Shown: positions 25,344 to 33,759, counted from the stretch's first letter. The stretch: DNA of 33,759 bases from Bacteroidota bacterium (GCA_022567155.1 JADFHN010000041.1:1-33759), one strand, 5' to 3'. Numbers and translations: made by a program. Notes: generated by a model from the sequence alone, not told the origin.

Positions 25344-26173
25344 CCAATATCAAGTTTATAAAATTTTATGGCATTTCCAGCAAATATTCCGGCCCTGATG
25401 CTATCATCATATTGGGTGCAGTACTTTTCAACGATCCCAATCACCTCCTTGAACGTGCCGGCAGGATTACAAACAGGCCAATCTGAACCGAACATAATGC
25501 GATCAGGTCCAAAAGCATTGAAAACAACATCCATATAGGGAATTATATCCTGTTCTTTCCAGTTATTCCAGTCGGCTTCGGTCACCATGCCTGACAATTT
25601 ACAATACACATTTTTTGCACCGGCGATCTCGTGAATATGTTCGCTCCAGGGTTCCATCTTTTTATTCCTGATCTCTGGTTTGGCAATGTGGTCAACTACA
25701 AAAGGCTGATCAGGAAAACGATCAACCAGTTGAATGGCGGCCAGAAGCTGGCGGGCATAAACCAGAATATCATAAGTCAAACCAAATGAACGGAGGTAAT
25801 TGATGCCCCTTTGAAAATCCGGATTCAGCATAAATTCATCAGGTTCAGCCTGAACGATATGCCGGACTCCTCTGAACAGCGGATTCCGGGAATAAAAGGC
25901 CAGTCGTTCATCCACTCCATGATCTTTTAAATCGACCCATCCTACAACCCCTTTGATAAAGGTATTTTTCTCAGCCAGATCAAGCAAAAAAGAAGTCTCA
26001 TTTTCGGATTGGCCTGCCTGCACGGCGATGGAGCCATCCATGCGGTTTGCTTTCAGTACGGGTTCCAGGTCGGCAGGCAAAAAATCCCGCTTTAGCACAG
26101 CCATAGTGTCGTCTATCCAGCTATCACGCACCGGATCATACTCCCAGAAATGCTGATGTGCATCAATTCGCAT
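25340..26173 (-). CDS. L-fuconolactonase (amidohydrolase family 2)
   Basis: This 277-residue TIM-barrel hydrolase of the amidohydrolase_2/COG3618 group has MRIDAHQHFWEYDP, the metal-site start. FRGVRHIVQAEPDEFML, the conserved VVDHIAKPEI (His) and FGSDWPVCNPAG (Asp) are in order. COG3618 lactonases open L-fucono-1,5- or 1,4-lactone to L-fuconate; related enzymes act on L-rhamnonolactone and other lactones. Its place beside L-fucose dehydrogenase, the FAH hydrolase and fucP supports L-fuconolactone. The start overlaps the end of the upstream hydrolase gene by 11 bases, and its stop overlaps the fucosidase start. Confidence 0.87.
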   Translation of the reverse strand: MRIDAHQHFWEYDPVRDSWIDDTMAVLKRDFLPADLEPVLKANRMDGSIAVQAGQSENETSFLLDLAEKNTFIKGVVGWVDLKDHGVDERLAFYSRNPLFRGVRHIVQAEPDEFMLNPDFQRGINYLRSFGLTYDILVYARQLLAAIQLVDRFPDQPFVVDHIAKPEIRNKKMEPWSEHIHEIAGAKNVYCKLSGMVTEADWNNWKEQDIIPYMDVVFNAFGPDRIMFGSDWPVCNPAGTFKEVIGIVEKYCTQYDDSIRAGIFAGNAIKFYKLDIG

Positions 26174-27032
26174 GCTGCAGCGTTGATTCGTATGATCTCA
26201 CATGTTGCCTGGAGGTGCCCAATCCATCCACTCCGAGTTCAACTACATCACCCGGTTTGAGATATCGCGGTGGGTTAAATCCGAGTCCGACTCCAAACGG
26301 CGTGCCGGTAGATATAATATCACCTGCCAGCAGGGTCATATACCTGCTGATATAACTTACGAGAAAGCCTACATCAAAAACCATATCGGAGGTATTGCTT
26401 TGCTGCATCGTTTCGCCGTTTACCTTCAACCAAAGATCCAGATTACCAGGATCAATGCTGTCTTTTGTTACCAGTACCGGGCCCAGTGGAGCAAACGTAT
26501 CTGCACTTTTCCCCTTTACCCACTGCCCTCCGTGTTCCAGTTGAAAGGCACGCTCGGAGTAATCATTGTGTAAAACATAACCGGCTACAAAATCCAGGAC
26601 AGCATTTTCCGATACATAACTTGCCCGCTTTCCGATTACGATTGCCAGTTCTACCTCCCAATCCGTTTTCACACTCCCATTTGGGATGATCAGATCATCA
26701 TCAGGACCTACGATGGATGTGGTAGATTTGAAAAATAATATGGGCTCTTCCGGAATATCCATACCGCTTTCTTTGGCATGGCCGGCATAATTCAATCCCA
26801 CGCAAACAATCTTTGACGGCTTGAAAACCGGCGGCCCTGTTCGTTCATTTTCGCCGACAACCCGGCATTCGTTCTGGTTAGACGCCATCCATTTTTTTAA
26901 TCTGGTTATACCGTCGGATTCGAAAAATGCTTCGTCATAATCCTCCCCAAATGCGCTTACATCAAGCTTAGCATCATTTAGCATTACCCCTGGAGTTTCT
27001 TTACCCGCTTCGCCAAAACGAAATAACTTCAT
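26163..27032 (-). CDS. FAH-family 2,4-diketo-3-deoxy-L-fuconate hydrolase
   Basis: A fumarylacetoacetase-fold enzyme of about 289 residues. I choose ATG 27032 (MKLFRFGEAGKETPGVM) since most relatives begin there; the frame also opens at ATG 27062, overlapping the dehydrogenase stop. Fold motifs are VCVGLNYAGHAKESG, FFKSTTSIVGPDDDL, the metal ligands in DWEVELAIVIG, VLHNDYSERAFQ and ISTGTPFGVG. In the oxidative fucose path this family cleaves 2,4-diketo-3-deoxy-L-fuconate to pyruvate and L-lactate. LutABC downstream in the same cluster would consume that lactate. The family includes other C-C hydrolases, so the substrate rests on context. Confidence 0.82.
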   Translation of the reverse strand: MKLFRFGEAGKETPGVMLNDAKLDVSAFGEDYDEAFFESDGITRLKKWMASNQNECRVVGENERTGPPVFKPSKIVCVGLNYAGHAKESGMDIPEEPILFFKSTTSIVGPDDDLIIPNGSVKTDWEVELAIVIGKRASYVSENAVLDFVAGYVLHNDYSERAFQLEHGGQWVKGKSADTFAPLGPVLVTKDSIDPGNLDLWLKVNGETMQQSNTSDMVFDVGFLVSYISRYMTLLAGDIISTGTPFGVGLGFNPPRYLKPGDVVELGVDGLGTSRQHVRSYESTLQHAN

Positions 27033-27054
27033 TTTACTGTCGAAAATACATTTA

Positions 27055-27828
27055 TCATCCATTTAACCTTATGAATCCGCCATCCAGTGGATAGTCCGTA
27101 CCTGTTATGAATGATGCTTCATCAGAGCACAGAAACAACGCCAAACTGGCCACTTCTTCCGGCTCACCCATTCTTCCGATGGGCTGGGTCTTTGATAAAG
27201 CCTCGAACATTTCTTTTTCCTTACCCGGATAATTTTTCTTAATAAAACCATCCACAAACGGAGTATGGATCCTGGCGGGCGAGATACAATTACACCGGAT
27301 GCCTTTGCCAATATAATCTTTTGCCACCGAATAGGTCATCGTGAGTACGGCCCCTTTAGTCATCGAATAGGCAAAACGGTCAGAAATACCAACAGTAGAT
27401 GCAATAGAGGCCATATTCAGAATGACCCCGCTTCCATTTTTAACCATTCCCCCAATGGCCGCATGCATACAATTGTAAACACCCTTGACATTTACACTAT
27501 ACAGCAGGTCCATATTTTCCTCCGTTGTATTTTCCAGGTTACCAACATGGGCGATACCTGCATTATTTACAAGTATATCAACTGGGTGTACATCTGAAAT
27601 GGCTTTGAACACATTGATTACTTCCTCCTGATTGGAAACGTCGCATAGATGTGCTTCTCCTTCTCCTCTTGTCTCGCTTATCTCCCGGACTGTTTCCCGG
27701 GCTTCATCGATATTTTTATCAAGAATATGCACAAAGCAACTTTTGGCAGCAAATTTCAATGCAATGGCCTTTCCTATACCACTGCCGCCGCCAGTTATTA
27801 CAGCAACTTTATTTTTTAATCTCGTCAT
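27055..27828 (-). CDS. 2-keto-3-deoxy-L-fuconate dehydrogenase (SDR)
   Basis: This 257-residue short-chain dehydrogenase has ITGGGSGIGKAIALKFA, NNAGIAHVG, the catalytic Ser in ILNMASIAST, FAYSMTKGAV for the Tyr-Lys pair, and ITGTDYPLDGGFIRLNG at the end. This pattern matches 2-keto-3-deoxy-L-fuconate 4-dehydrogenases (and L-rhamnonate counterparts) that lie next to a FAH hydrolase. It is the first gene of the cluster. The ATG overlaps nothing upstream, and a promoter should lie in the 390-base gap above it, though I see no clear box. Substrate identity is inferred from context. Confidence 0.8.
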   Translation of the reverse strand: MTRLKNKVAVITGGGSGIGKAIALKFAAKSCFVHILDKNIDEARETVREISETRGEGEAHLCDVSNQEEVINVFKAISDVHPVDILVNNAGIAHVGNLENTTEENMDLLYSVNVKGVYNCMHAAIGGMVKNGSGVILNMASIASTVGISDRFAYSMTKGAVLTMTYSVAKDYIGKGIRCNCISPARIHTPFVDGFIKKNYPGKEKEMFEALSKTQPIGRMGEPEEVASLALFLCSDEASFITGTDYPLDGGFIRLNG

Positions 27829-28220
27829 TTTATTTGCAAATCAGACTTTGAAAAAACCATGCGAAAAGTTAGTGAAAAATTTCTCTTTCCGATGATTTAA
27901 ACTCAGAATTACCACTAGAAATCTACTACAAACTCGAATTTACAGCACCTCAGGCACCTGATGTACAACAACTTCGAGCTTTCGTAACGAAGTCTAATGA
28001 CAATTCTGGGTTAAATTGATTGAAGTTTGATAAGGCAGGAACATTATTGGAACTGAGGATATTGATCCTGATTTTTTCTGCTATTTGAGTATCAATCCTG
28101 AGCATTCGCTTTTAATCCACCGTTGTTCCAGTTGCAATCACATTCCCTTTTCCATCCACAGAACACCGGATTATTATGCCGTTAATACTGTTTTTTTCAA
28201 CTAAAATAAATCTTTACTAT
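27829..28220. other. 390-base gap upstream of the fucose cluster
   Basis: I see no confident gene. A 52-codon minus-strand frame (ATG 28105 to TGA 27950; MLRIDTQIAEKIRINILSSN...) and an ATG-less stretch just before it (KGNVIATGTTVD) look protein-like, but both are closed by stops and neither matches a family I know. They may be remnants of a decayed gene. The promoter of the fucose cluster should also lie here. Confidence 0.3.
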
Positions 28221-28991
28221 TTAATTCATCATTGCCGAAAACTCTTCTTCGTCAAATTTGATATCGTCTTCGCCGACCTGGTCAAACGGGTTCTCGAGAT
28301 GATCCTGTATATTGTCGAGACTTACCAGGATAAAGCTGAAGACGACCGGCATCATGAATTCCAGGCCTGGAGTATAATCCTGTGACGCGTACACAAAGTA
28401 AGGCCCGTAAAATATAGGAAAACTGTAAATAAACACTTTACTGTATGCCCGCAACGTTATAGGCGTCCGGTAAAAATAGATCACCTTTAGGCTCTCAAGG
28501 GCAACTTCTATTTTGCTGATGTACTGGCTCACTCTCGACATTTCACCCGCAACCAGTCCGAATTTTCTGAATTCCTGAAGCAGCACGGACAATTCTGCCA
28601 GCTTATCATAAAGATTCTCTTCAAATCCTCTCGCATCACGGTTTTTGGAAGTTAATAAAATTCGTATGCCAGCATATATTTCCATCAGTTTTTCTTTAAT
28701 CCGGATTTTAAAACCTTCATTTTTAGGATCAATCCAGTCGGAAGATGCCTGGTACAAAGACAAGCTATGCGCTTTGATGTCACTGAGCAAAGCCAGTGCA
28801 CGCTCCCTTCGTTTATAAGCGCTGTCAATAGAGAAAACTACAGGAAAAACAATGGCAATACCTACCAATGTCAATGGGAGATTTGCCACCACATTATACC
28901 TCATACATAGCCATGTAGAGGCAACAGCCAAAATCGTCACTATAAATGTTTTATAGTTGATGATCCGGAAAATACTTCGAACAATTCGCAT
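28221..28991 (-). CDS. Bestrophin-like channel family protein
   Basis: This 256-residue membrane protein has hydrophobic segments near residues 15-55 and 180-235, with a helical, charged middle. Conserved pieces include VFSIDSAYKRRERALALLSDIKA, YRTPITLRAYSKVFIY and LDNIQDHLENPFDQVGEDDI; the last is typical of the bestrophin/UPF0187 group, whose bacterial members form pentameric ion channels. The neck of classic bestrophins (KpBest-like) is not obvious, so the assignment is to a related branch. The ATG at 28991 is the natural start. Its ion and role are unknown. Confidence 0.72.
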   Translation of the reverse strand: MRIVRSIFRIINYKTFIVTILAVASTWLCMRYNVVANLPLTLVGIAIVFPVVFSIDSAYKRRERALALLSDIKAHSLSLYQASSDWIDPKNEGFKIRIKEKLMEIYAGIRILLTSKNRDARGFEENLYDKLAELSVLLQEFRKFGLVAGEMSRVSQYISKIEVALESLKVIYFYRTPITLRAYSKVFIYSFPIFYGPYFVYASQDYTPGLEFMMPVVFSFILVSLDNIQDHLENPFDQVGEDDIKFDEEEFSAMMN

Positions 28992-29047
28992 AATTTAATT
29001 TTTTAAAAATTTTACGTAATTACCATTTTCTTCTAAGAAATCCTGCT

Positions 29048-31102
29048 TTATTCCGTTTTTTCATCGTCTTTTTGCCGGAATTTTTCAAACCAGCCAACAA
29101 TATAGGCTACTTTGGCAATCAGGTTGCTGGGTTTGGCGGCAATTCCGTGTGATGCCCCCGGAATACGTACCATAGCTGATTCCACTTTGTTTAATTTCAG
29201 AGCAGCATAAAACTGCTCGGTTTCGGCAATGGGAGTGCGGAAATCCGATTCCCCGGTAAGAATCATCGTAGGTGTTTTCACATTTCCTACATATGATATC
29301 GGAGACCGCTGCATGTAATGCTCGGTATTATCCCACGGCAGGCCTGGAAACCAGTATTTATAAAAAAATGCCGGCCCATCGGCATACAGTACAAAACTGT
29401 ACCAGTTTATCACGGGCTTTGCAACCACAGCTGCCCTGAATCGGTCTGTATGTCCCACAATCCAGGCAGTGAGCACGCCGCCGCCACTGCCACCTGTCAC
29501 AAACAGATTATCACGATCAATATATCCTTTTTTAATTATTGCATCCACCCCTGACATCAGGTCGTCAAAATCATTCCCCGGGTATGCATGATGGATCAGA
29601 TTACCAAACTCCTCTCCATAGCTGGTACTGCCCCTCGGATTGGTATAAAGAACCACATAACCTGCAGAAGCATACAACTGAATTTCTGCCGTAAACCATG
29701 GGCCGTAAGCTGCAAATGGTCCTCCATGGATTTCAAGGATGAGCGGATACTTTTTTGAAGGATCAAAATCAGGAGGTTTGCATATCCATCCCTGTATTTT
29801 GCGACCATCAAAAGCAGACTCGTACCAGATCTCTTCCACGCTTCCCGGCTTTTTATAATCAAATAAGTCATTGTTTAACTGTGTCAATCTGCGTGTACCA
29901 CCTTTCTCACTTCCTGTAGCAAGATCTGCCGGATGGTCGGATTCACCCAGAGTAAAAGTATACCGGTCATTTGACGATACGGTATAACTGCCGCCGCTAT
30001 ACGGCCTGCCGATTGAAAGCCCACCCACGTTGACGGTAAGATCTTTTACTTTTCCAGTAAGCGACATAAAGGCAATTTTACCGATCCCCTGATCTGTATA
30101 TTGAAAATAAACACCCTTGTTGTCAGAAGCCCAATGAATGCCTCCAACATCACGGTCAAAACCACCCGAAACTAGTTTTTTACCGGAACCATCTGCATTC
30201 ATTACATACAACCGGGTGACCTGGTAACCCTGATACCGGTCATCGAAGCCCAGATAGGCAATTTTAGTTCCATCGGGAGAAATTACCGGGTTGTTATCCG
30301 GCCCCTGCCGGTTTGTAAGGGAAGTGATGGAGCCATTTGCTACATTCAGTCTGTACACTTCCGAATTTCGCGGATCAAATTCTCCATCTTCGTGTCGGTT
30401 TGCGGAAAATAATATGTTTTTATTGTCGGGAGTCCAGGAAACCGTGCCGCCATGATTGAAGTCCCCGGTGGTTAATTGCCGGGGCGTTCCACCATCTGTT
30501 GAAAGCAAAAACAATTGCCTGTATCCCTCTTTTAAATAGCCTGCTCCATCGGCACGGTAATTCATCTTATCAATATATTTTGGCGGGTCATTCCATTTGG
30601 CTCCCTCCGGCTTTGATGGCAATGTCACCAATGGCTTTGTCGAACTAGCAACAAACATTGAAAACACAATATATCTTCCATCCGGAGACCAGTATGGGCT
30701 CCCTGATGATTGGATTAGATTAGTTAGTTTAGCTTCGGCGCCCGTATCCAGCCAGCGCAGATAAAACTGAACATTACCATCCTTTCTGGATTTATATAAC
30801 ACCTTTTTGCCATCCGGTGACCAACGGGGAGAAAAATCGTTCTGAATACCAGTCGTAAGTGGCCTGCTATCGGAACCGTCGAAATTTACAATCCACAGGT
30901 TTGACAGGTTCCGGTCCGACATAACATCCTTAAAATTCCGGACATAAATAACTTTTGACCCGTTCGGTGAAATCCGAGGGTCTGATACATATTCAAGATC
31001 GAAAATATCGAGGTATTCAAATTTGGCAGGGCTTTCGTCTTGTCCATATGAAAACATGCATGCAAACAGTAATAAGCCAATAGAAGTAAGGTGGTTTTTC
31101 AT
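29048..31102 (-). CDS. Secreted S9 family peptidase (prolyl oligopeptidase/DPP type)
   Basis: This 684-residue serine peptidase has a signal peptide (MKNHLTSIGLLLFACMFSYG, cleavage before QDE). Residues 40-380 form a beta-propeller from WD-like repeats (ISPNGSKVIYV, WSPDGKKVLY, WSPDGRYIVF, SPDGTKIAYL). The alpha/beta-hydrolase domain carries S539 in GGSGGG, D620 in TGESDFRTP and H652 in GASHG. The enzyme should trim short peptides in the periplasm. The sequence class fits acylaminoacyl- or dipeptidyl-peptidase rather than true prolyl oligopeptidase. It stands alone, 57 bases from the bestrophin-like gene on the same strand. Confidence 0.93.
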   Translation of the reverse strand: MKNHLTSIGLLLFACMFSYGQDESPAKFEYLDIFDLEYVSDPRISPNGSKVIYVRNFKDVMSDRNLSNLWIVNFDGSDSRPLTTGIQNDFSPRWSPDGKKVLYKSRKDGNVQFYLRWLDTGAEAKLTNLIQSSGSPYWSPDGRYIVFSMFVASSTKPLVTLPSKPEGAKWNDPPKYIDKMNYRADGAGYLKEGYRQLFLLSTDGGTPRQLTTGDFNHGGTVSWTPDNKNILFSANRHEDGEFDPRNSEVYRLNVANGSITSLTNRQGPDNNPVISPDGTKIAYLGFDDRYQGYQVTRLYVMNADGSGKKLVSGGFDRDVGGIHWASDNKGVYFQYTDQGIGKIAFMSLTGKVKDLTVNVGGLSIGRPYSGGSYTVSSNDRYTFTLGESDHPADLATGSEKGGTRRLTQLNNDLFDYKKPGSVEEIWYESAFDGRKIQGWICKPPDFDPSKKYPLILEIHGGPFAAYGPWFTAEIQLYASAGYVVLYTNPRGSTSYGEEFGNLIHHAYPGNDFDDLMSGVDAIIKKGYIDRDNLFVTGGSGGGVLTAWIVGHTDRFRAAVVAKPVINWYSFVLYADGPAFFYKYWFPGLPWDNTEHYMQRSPISYVGNVKTPTMILTGESDFRTPIAETEQFYAALKLNKVESAMVRIPGASHGIAAKPSNLIAKVAYIVGWFEKFRQKDDEKTE

Positions 31103-31413
31103 GAAAGTAGAATTTTGCTGAATTTTTGACTCAATTTAGGATGATTTATATGAACATCAAATTTTATTCGTACTGACTGATGAAGGGGTCTATCGTAAGG
31201 ATACTTGGATACTAATGTATAAAGCCTCTGAAATTTTACCGGTAAGGAGCAGGAATGTGGATGACTGTATAATATATTACAAACAGATAAATGTATTGGT
31301 ATGCTTTTTTTGTATGAATTGCAAATTTGTACAGATGATGGCATTAAACGAATTAAATCCATGTCATTGGTGAAATCTGATTAATCAACGGCTCAAACCC
31401 TTTTTGGACTAAA
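31103..31413. other. 311-base intergenic region
   Basis: I see no gene. An 87-codon minus-strand frame (31099-31362) overlaps the S9 peptidase start, is rich in Ser, His and Tyr from AT-rich DNA and has no ribosome site; I reject it. The promoter of the peptidase gene should lie here, but no good -7/-33 pair is visible. Confidence 0.4.
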
Positions 31414-33345
31414 TCAGATTAGCCCTACATCCGTGATCACTTCCAGCAACGCGGGGCCATCATGCTGCATTACTTCTTTCATTCCAGTATCCAACTCCGT
31501 TCTACTAGTTACTTTTATTCCAAGCGCAACGCATCCTCTGGCATATTCTGCAAATTCAGGATTTTTCAGATCAGTAGCCCAGACTTTCAGATCTCCGGCT
31601 CGTTGCTCTTTAGAAATCTTGCCCAGTTCATTGTTATTTAAAATAATGGCTTTAATGGCCATACCGTATTTTACGGAGGTTGTCAGTTCCGCCATATACT
31701 GGCAAAATCCGCCATCACCTGCAACAGCGATTACCGGGCGTTTATTACCAACTGCAGCCCATGCGCCTAGTGCTGCAGGAAGAGCAAATCCAATGGAACC
31801 TAGGTATCCAGACATTAAAAAATTATGTTTTTTTGATTCGAAGTAGCGTCCGAAAGAGTACGCATTATTTCCTACATCCACACACATCACGGCATTTTCC
31901 GGGGCATGTTGGTTCAATGAATCAAAAACTGCAATCGAACTAATACCTTTACCACGGTCATCTTTTAACCTGTTAGCTTTTTCACTTTTCCAAATTTCCC
32001 AGCGATTCCGTATTTCTTCATGCCTGTCTATGCAATTAGTTTTTCCTGTAATATTTTCGGTTATTTTCTTAACAGTCAGGCTTATTTCGCCCCATAACGG
32101 AACGTCGATTTTATGAAACTTTGCCAGTGCCAACGGATCTCTGTCAATCTGAATTGTCGGTAGTTTCGGTGTGATGCCCGTATGATTGGAAAATGATGCC
32201 CCAATAACGATCAGGAGGTCAGATTCATTCATAAACCAGGAGGCGATGGGTGTGCCGCTGCGCCCGAGGACACCGCATCCCAATGGATGATCGTCGGCAA
32301 TGAGTCCTTTCCCTTTAAAGGTGGTGAGCACGGGGCTGTTCAGTTGCTCCGCCATCTCTATTACCGCTTCCATATTATCGCCGGCCCCATGGCCGACAAT
32401 GATAACCGGACGCTTCGAATTTGTAATCAGCTTGATCGCTTGCTGCAATACTTCATCATCCGGCGCAATCTTCAGGCTTGTTATCCGGCCATCCGGTGTC
32501 CCGGACGCCTCATCGCCTGCAGGCATCTCCTGAATCTCATCCGGAAATGTAAGGTGAGAAACATCCCTGTTTATGATCGCATGTTTTATTGCCAGCGTCA
32601 TCAGTTCGCTGTGCAGGCTGTCTTTCTGAACGCGGTGGTTAAAATCAGCTACCGTCTGAAACGCCCGCACCAAATCAAGCTCTTGGAAATTGCCAGTACC
32701 CACTACCTGTGTGGCTACCTGTCCAGTCAGTGCCAGAATCGGCGCACGGTCAACTTTGGCATCCCATAAGCCGGTAAACATATTAGTTGATCCCGGGCCG
32801 GCAATAGCAAAGCAAGCTGCGGGCTTACCGGTCAGTTTTCCAAACGCTGATGCGGCAAATGAAGCAGCGCCTTCGTGCCTGATTCCAAAAAAACGCAAGT
32901 TTCCCTTTTGTTCCTGCTTTCTGAAGGCATCAGCCAGCCCCAGGTTGGAGTGACCTACCATACCAAATACTACATTTACTCCCCAGTTTATCATCGTCTC
33001 CACCATTGCATCAGATACAGTCCTAACATCTTCCTTCGGTTTTTCCAGTCCGATATATACTCCATCTTCCTCTAGTTTTGTCGGATAGGTAGCCACGCCG
33101 TCATCATACCCTGGAATTTTTCCGTCACAAGGATGATAGTCCCACCCATGCCATGGACATCTCAGCAATCCGTTTTCAATGGACCCTTCACCCAGTGGAC
33201 CACCCTGGTGTGGACACTTATTATCCAACACACAAAACTTTCCTTCGAAATGTGTCAGACAGTAATCATGATTTGCAGCGGTAACCGTCATGACGCGGCC
33301 TTCAGGCAAATCGGAAACATTCTCTAAAATCTTATGCCACTTCAT
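31414..33345 (-). CDS. Rieske ferredoxin fused to thiamine-diphosphate enzyme
   Basis: Residues 1-105 form a Rieske 2Fe-2S domain with CPHQGG (C44, H46) and CPWHGW (C63, H66). Residues 110-643 form a three-domain ThDP enzyme of the acetolactate synthase/pyruvate oxidase group: the activating Glu E158 (IRHEGAASFAASA), GPGSTNM, a middle domain with KRPVIIVGHGAG, and the ThDP motif GDGG at 543-546 ending in LNN (569-571). Known relatives decarboxylate 2-keto acids and couple to FAD, quinone or a second aldehyde. A Rieske partner would offer a built-in one-electron acceptor; this is inference. The ATG is 23 bases after the small membrane gene, so they may be co-transcribed. The substrate is unknown. 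Confidence 0.85.
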   Translation of the reverse strand: MKWHKILENVSDLPEGRVMTVTAANHDYCLTHFEGKFCVLDNKCPHQGGPLGEGSIENGLLRCPWHGWDYHPCDGKIPGYDDGVATYPTKLEEDGVYIGLEKPKEDVRTVSDAMVETMINWGVNVVFGMVGHSNLGLADAFRKQEQKGNLRFFGIRHEGAASFAASAFGKLTGKPAACFAIAGPGSTNMFTGLWDAKVDRAPILALTGQVATQVVGTGNFQELDLVRAFQTVADFNHRVQKDSLHSELMTLAIKHAIINRDVSHLTFPDEIQEMPAGDEASGTPDGRITSLKIAPDDEVLQQAIKLITNSKRPVIIVGHGAGDNMEAVIEMAEQLNSPVLTTFKGKGLIADDHPLGCGVLGRSGTPIASWFMNESDLLIVIGASFSNHTGITPKLPTIQIDRDPLALAKFHKIDVPLWGEISLTVKKITENITGKTNCIDRHEEIRNRWEIWKSEKANRLKDDRGKGISSIAVFDSLNQHAPENAVMCVDVGNNAYSFGRYFESKKHNFLMSGYLGSIGFALPAALGAWAAVGNKRPVIAVAGDGGFCQYMAELTTSVKYGMAIKAIILNNNELGKISKEQRAGDLKVWATDLKNPEFAEYARGCVALGIKVTSRTELDTGMKEVMQHDGPALLEVITDVGLI

Positions 33346-33368
33346 ATAATCATCGATTTATTACAAAT

Positions 33369-33681
33369 TCAACTTTTGTCGACAAACTGTGCTTTGCGAA
33401 TGCGCACCGAGCGTGTGGAGTAAATGATCAGCAACACCAAAGCGATAAAAACAAACAATACTCCATCTCCAAGTACGATATATCCGGGTATATCCGTAGG
33501 CATGCGCAATGCGGCAAGCCCGAGGAGTATTCCAGACAAAACAAACGTACCCGCGCTTACATAAAACCTCACCAGCACCCGGGTAAGCAAAGTAAGCTGA
33601 CTGATTTTTTTTTGTTACAATATCCCTGTGATTTTCATGACTATGTGAAAGTTGATCGATTTCAAATGAAAGGGCTATCAC
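33369..33681 (-). pseudogene. Small two-helix membrane protein, frameshifted in an A9 run
   Basis: A GTG-start frame (33681; IALSFEIDQLSHSHENHRDIV) leads into a run of nine A on the minus strand (33613-33605). In that frame the rest is not membrane-like. Removing one A joins it to a second frame that otherwise opens right after a TAA with no ATG: ISQLTLLTRVLVRFYVSAGT, two hydrophobic helices (about VSAGTFVLSGILLGL and LGDGVLFVFIALVLLII) and a basic tail ending at the stop before 33369. The joined product has about 104 residues. I know no family. The homopolymer makes a sequencing error as likely as decay. Confidence 0.6.
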
Positions 33682-33753
33682 CTAACTGTCAGTTGACGCG
33701 ATTAAAAAACCGATACCTGTTAGGAGGGTAATGAGGAAAATCCAGGAATCCAT
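33682..33753 (-). CDS. Possible 23-residue single-helix membrane peptide
   Basis: ATG 33753 to TAG 33684 encodes MDSWIFLITLLTGIGFLIAS plus TDS, a clear hydrophobic helix. It lies six bases from the window end and directly before, and in frame with, the GTG of the small membrane protein. It may be a genuine small peptide, or the true N-terminus of the next protein cut by a nonsense TAG. Confidence 0.35.
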   Translation of the reverse strand: MDSWIFLITLLTGIGFLIASTDS

Positions 33754-33759
33754 ATTGAA

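Noticed and set aside
31099-31362. 87-codon minus-strand frame upstream of the S9 peptidase
   Set aside because: It overlaps the peptidase start, has biased composition from AT-rich DNA and no ribosome site.

Overview
The window looks like a chromosomal segment of a Bacteroidota bacterium, most likely a Cytophagales-type environmental heterotroph. Family and taxonomy statements here come from reading translations by eye, not from database searches. The evidence is moderate GC, weak ribosome binding sites, a TAnnTTTG-type -7 box, a non-CCA-encoding tRNA gene, a SusD-style carbohydrate lifestyle (lipoprotein GH95 fucosidase) and typical Bacteroidota families (DUF2461, AsmA-like, S9 peptidase, LutABC, FucP).

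Region 1-4990 is accessory debris. From left to right it holds a terminase-small-subunit-like gene cut by the window edge, a 5'-truncated lipoprotein fragment, a HEPN-like gene, a group II intron that lacks its reverse transcriptase and sits against the 3' end of the HEPN-like gene, a tyrosine recombinase, tRNA-Val(TAC), and two decayed tRNA copies just upstream of that tRNA, one split by a small palindromic repeat.

Region 5000-17100 is mostly chromosomal. It holds a membrane histidine kinase with an extra C-terminal domain, an AsmA-like protein, a DUF2461 protein, MurF with an unusual P-loop residue, a frameshifted secreted NTF2-like gene, a Tat-type amidohydrolase, a class III aminotransferase, and a Fic protein. 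The Fic start region carries three evenly spaced copies of one inverted repeat.

Region 17380-27830 is a minus-strand L-fucose cluster. In transcription order it encodes 2-keto-3-deoxy-L-fuconate dehydrogenase, a FAH-family diketo-acid hydrolase, L-fuconolactonase, GH95 alpha-L-fucosidase, L-fucose dehydrogenase, FucP permease, a broken mutarotase and LutA-LutB-LutC. Together these release fucose, import it, oxidise it without phosphorylation to pyruvate plus L-lactate, and oxidise the lactate to pyruvate. The expected L-fuconate dehydratase is not in the window.

Region 28220-33759 (all minus strand) holds a bestrophin-like channel, a secreted S9 peptidase, an unusual Rieske-plus-thiamine-diphosphate fusion enzyme, and a small membrane protein gene apparently broken in a run of nine A. 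Three coding regions carry visible frameshift or nonsense lesions. Whether these are real decay or sequencing errors cannot be told from the sequence alone.
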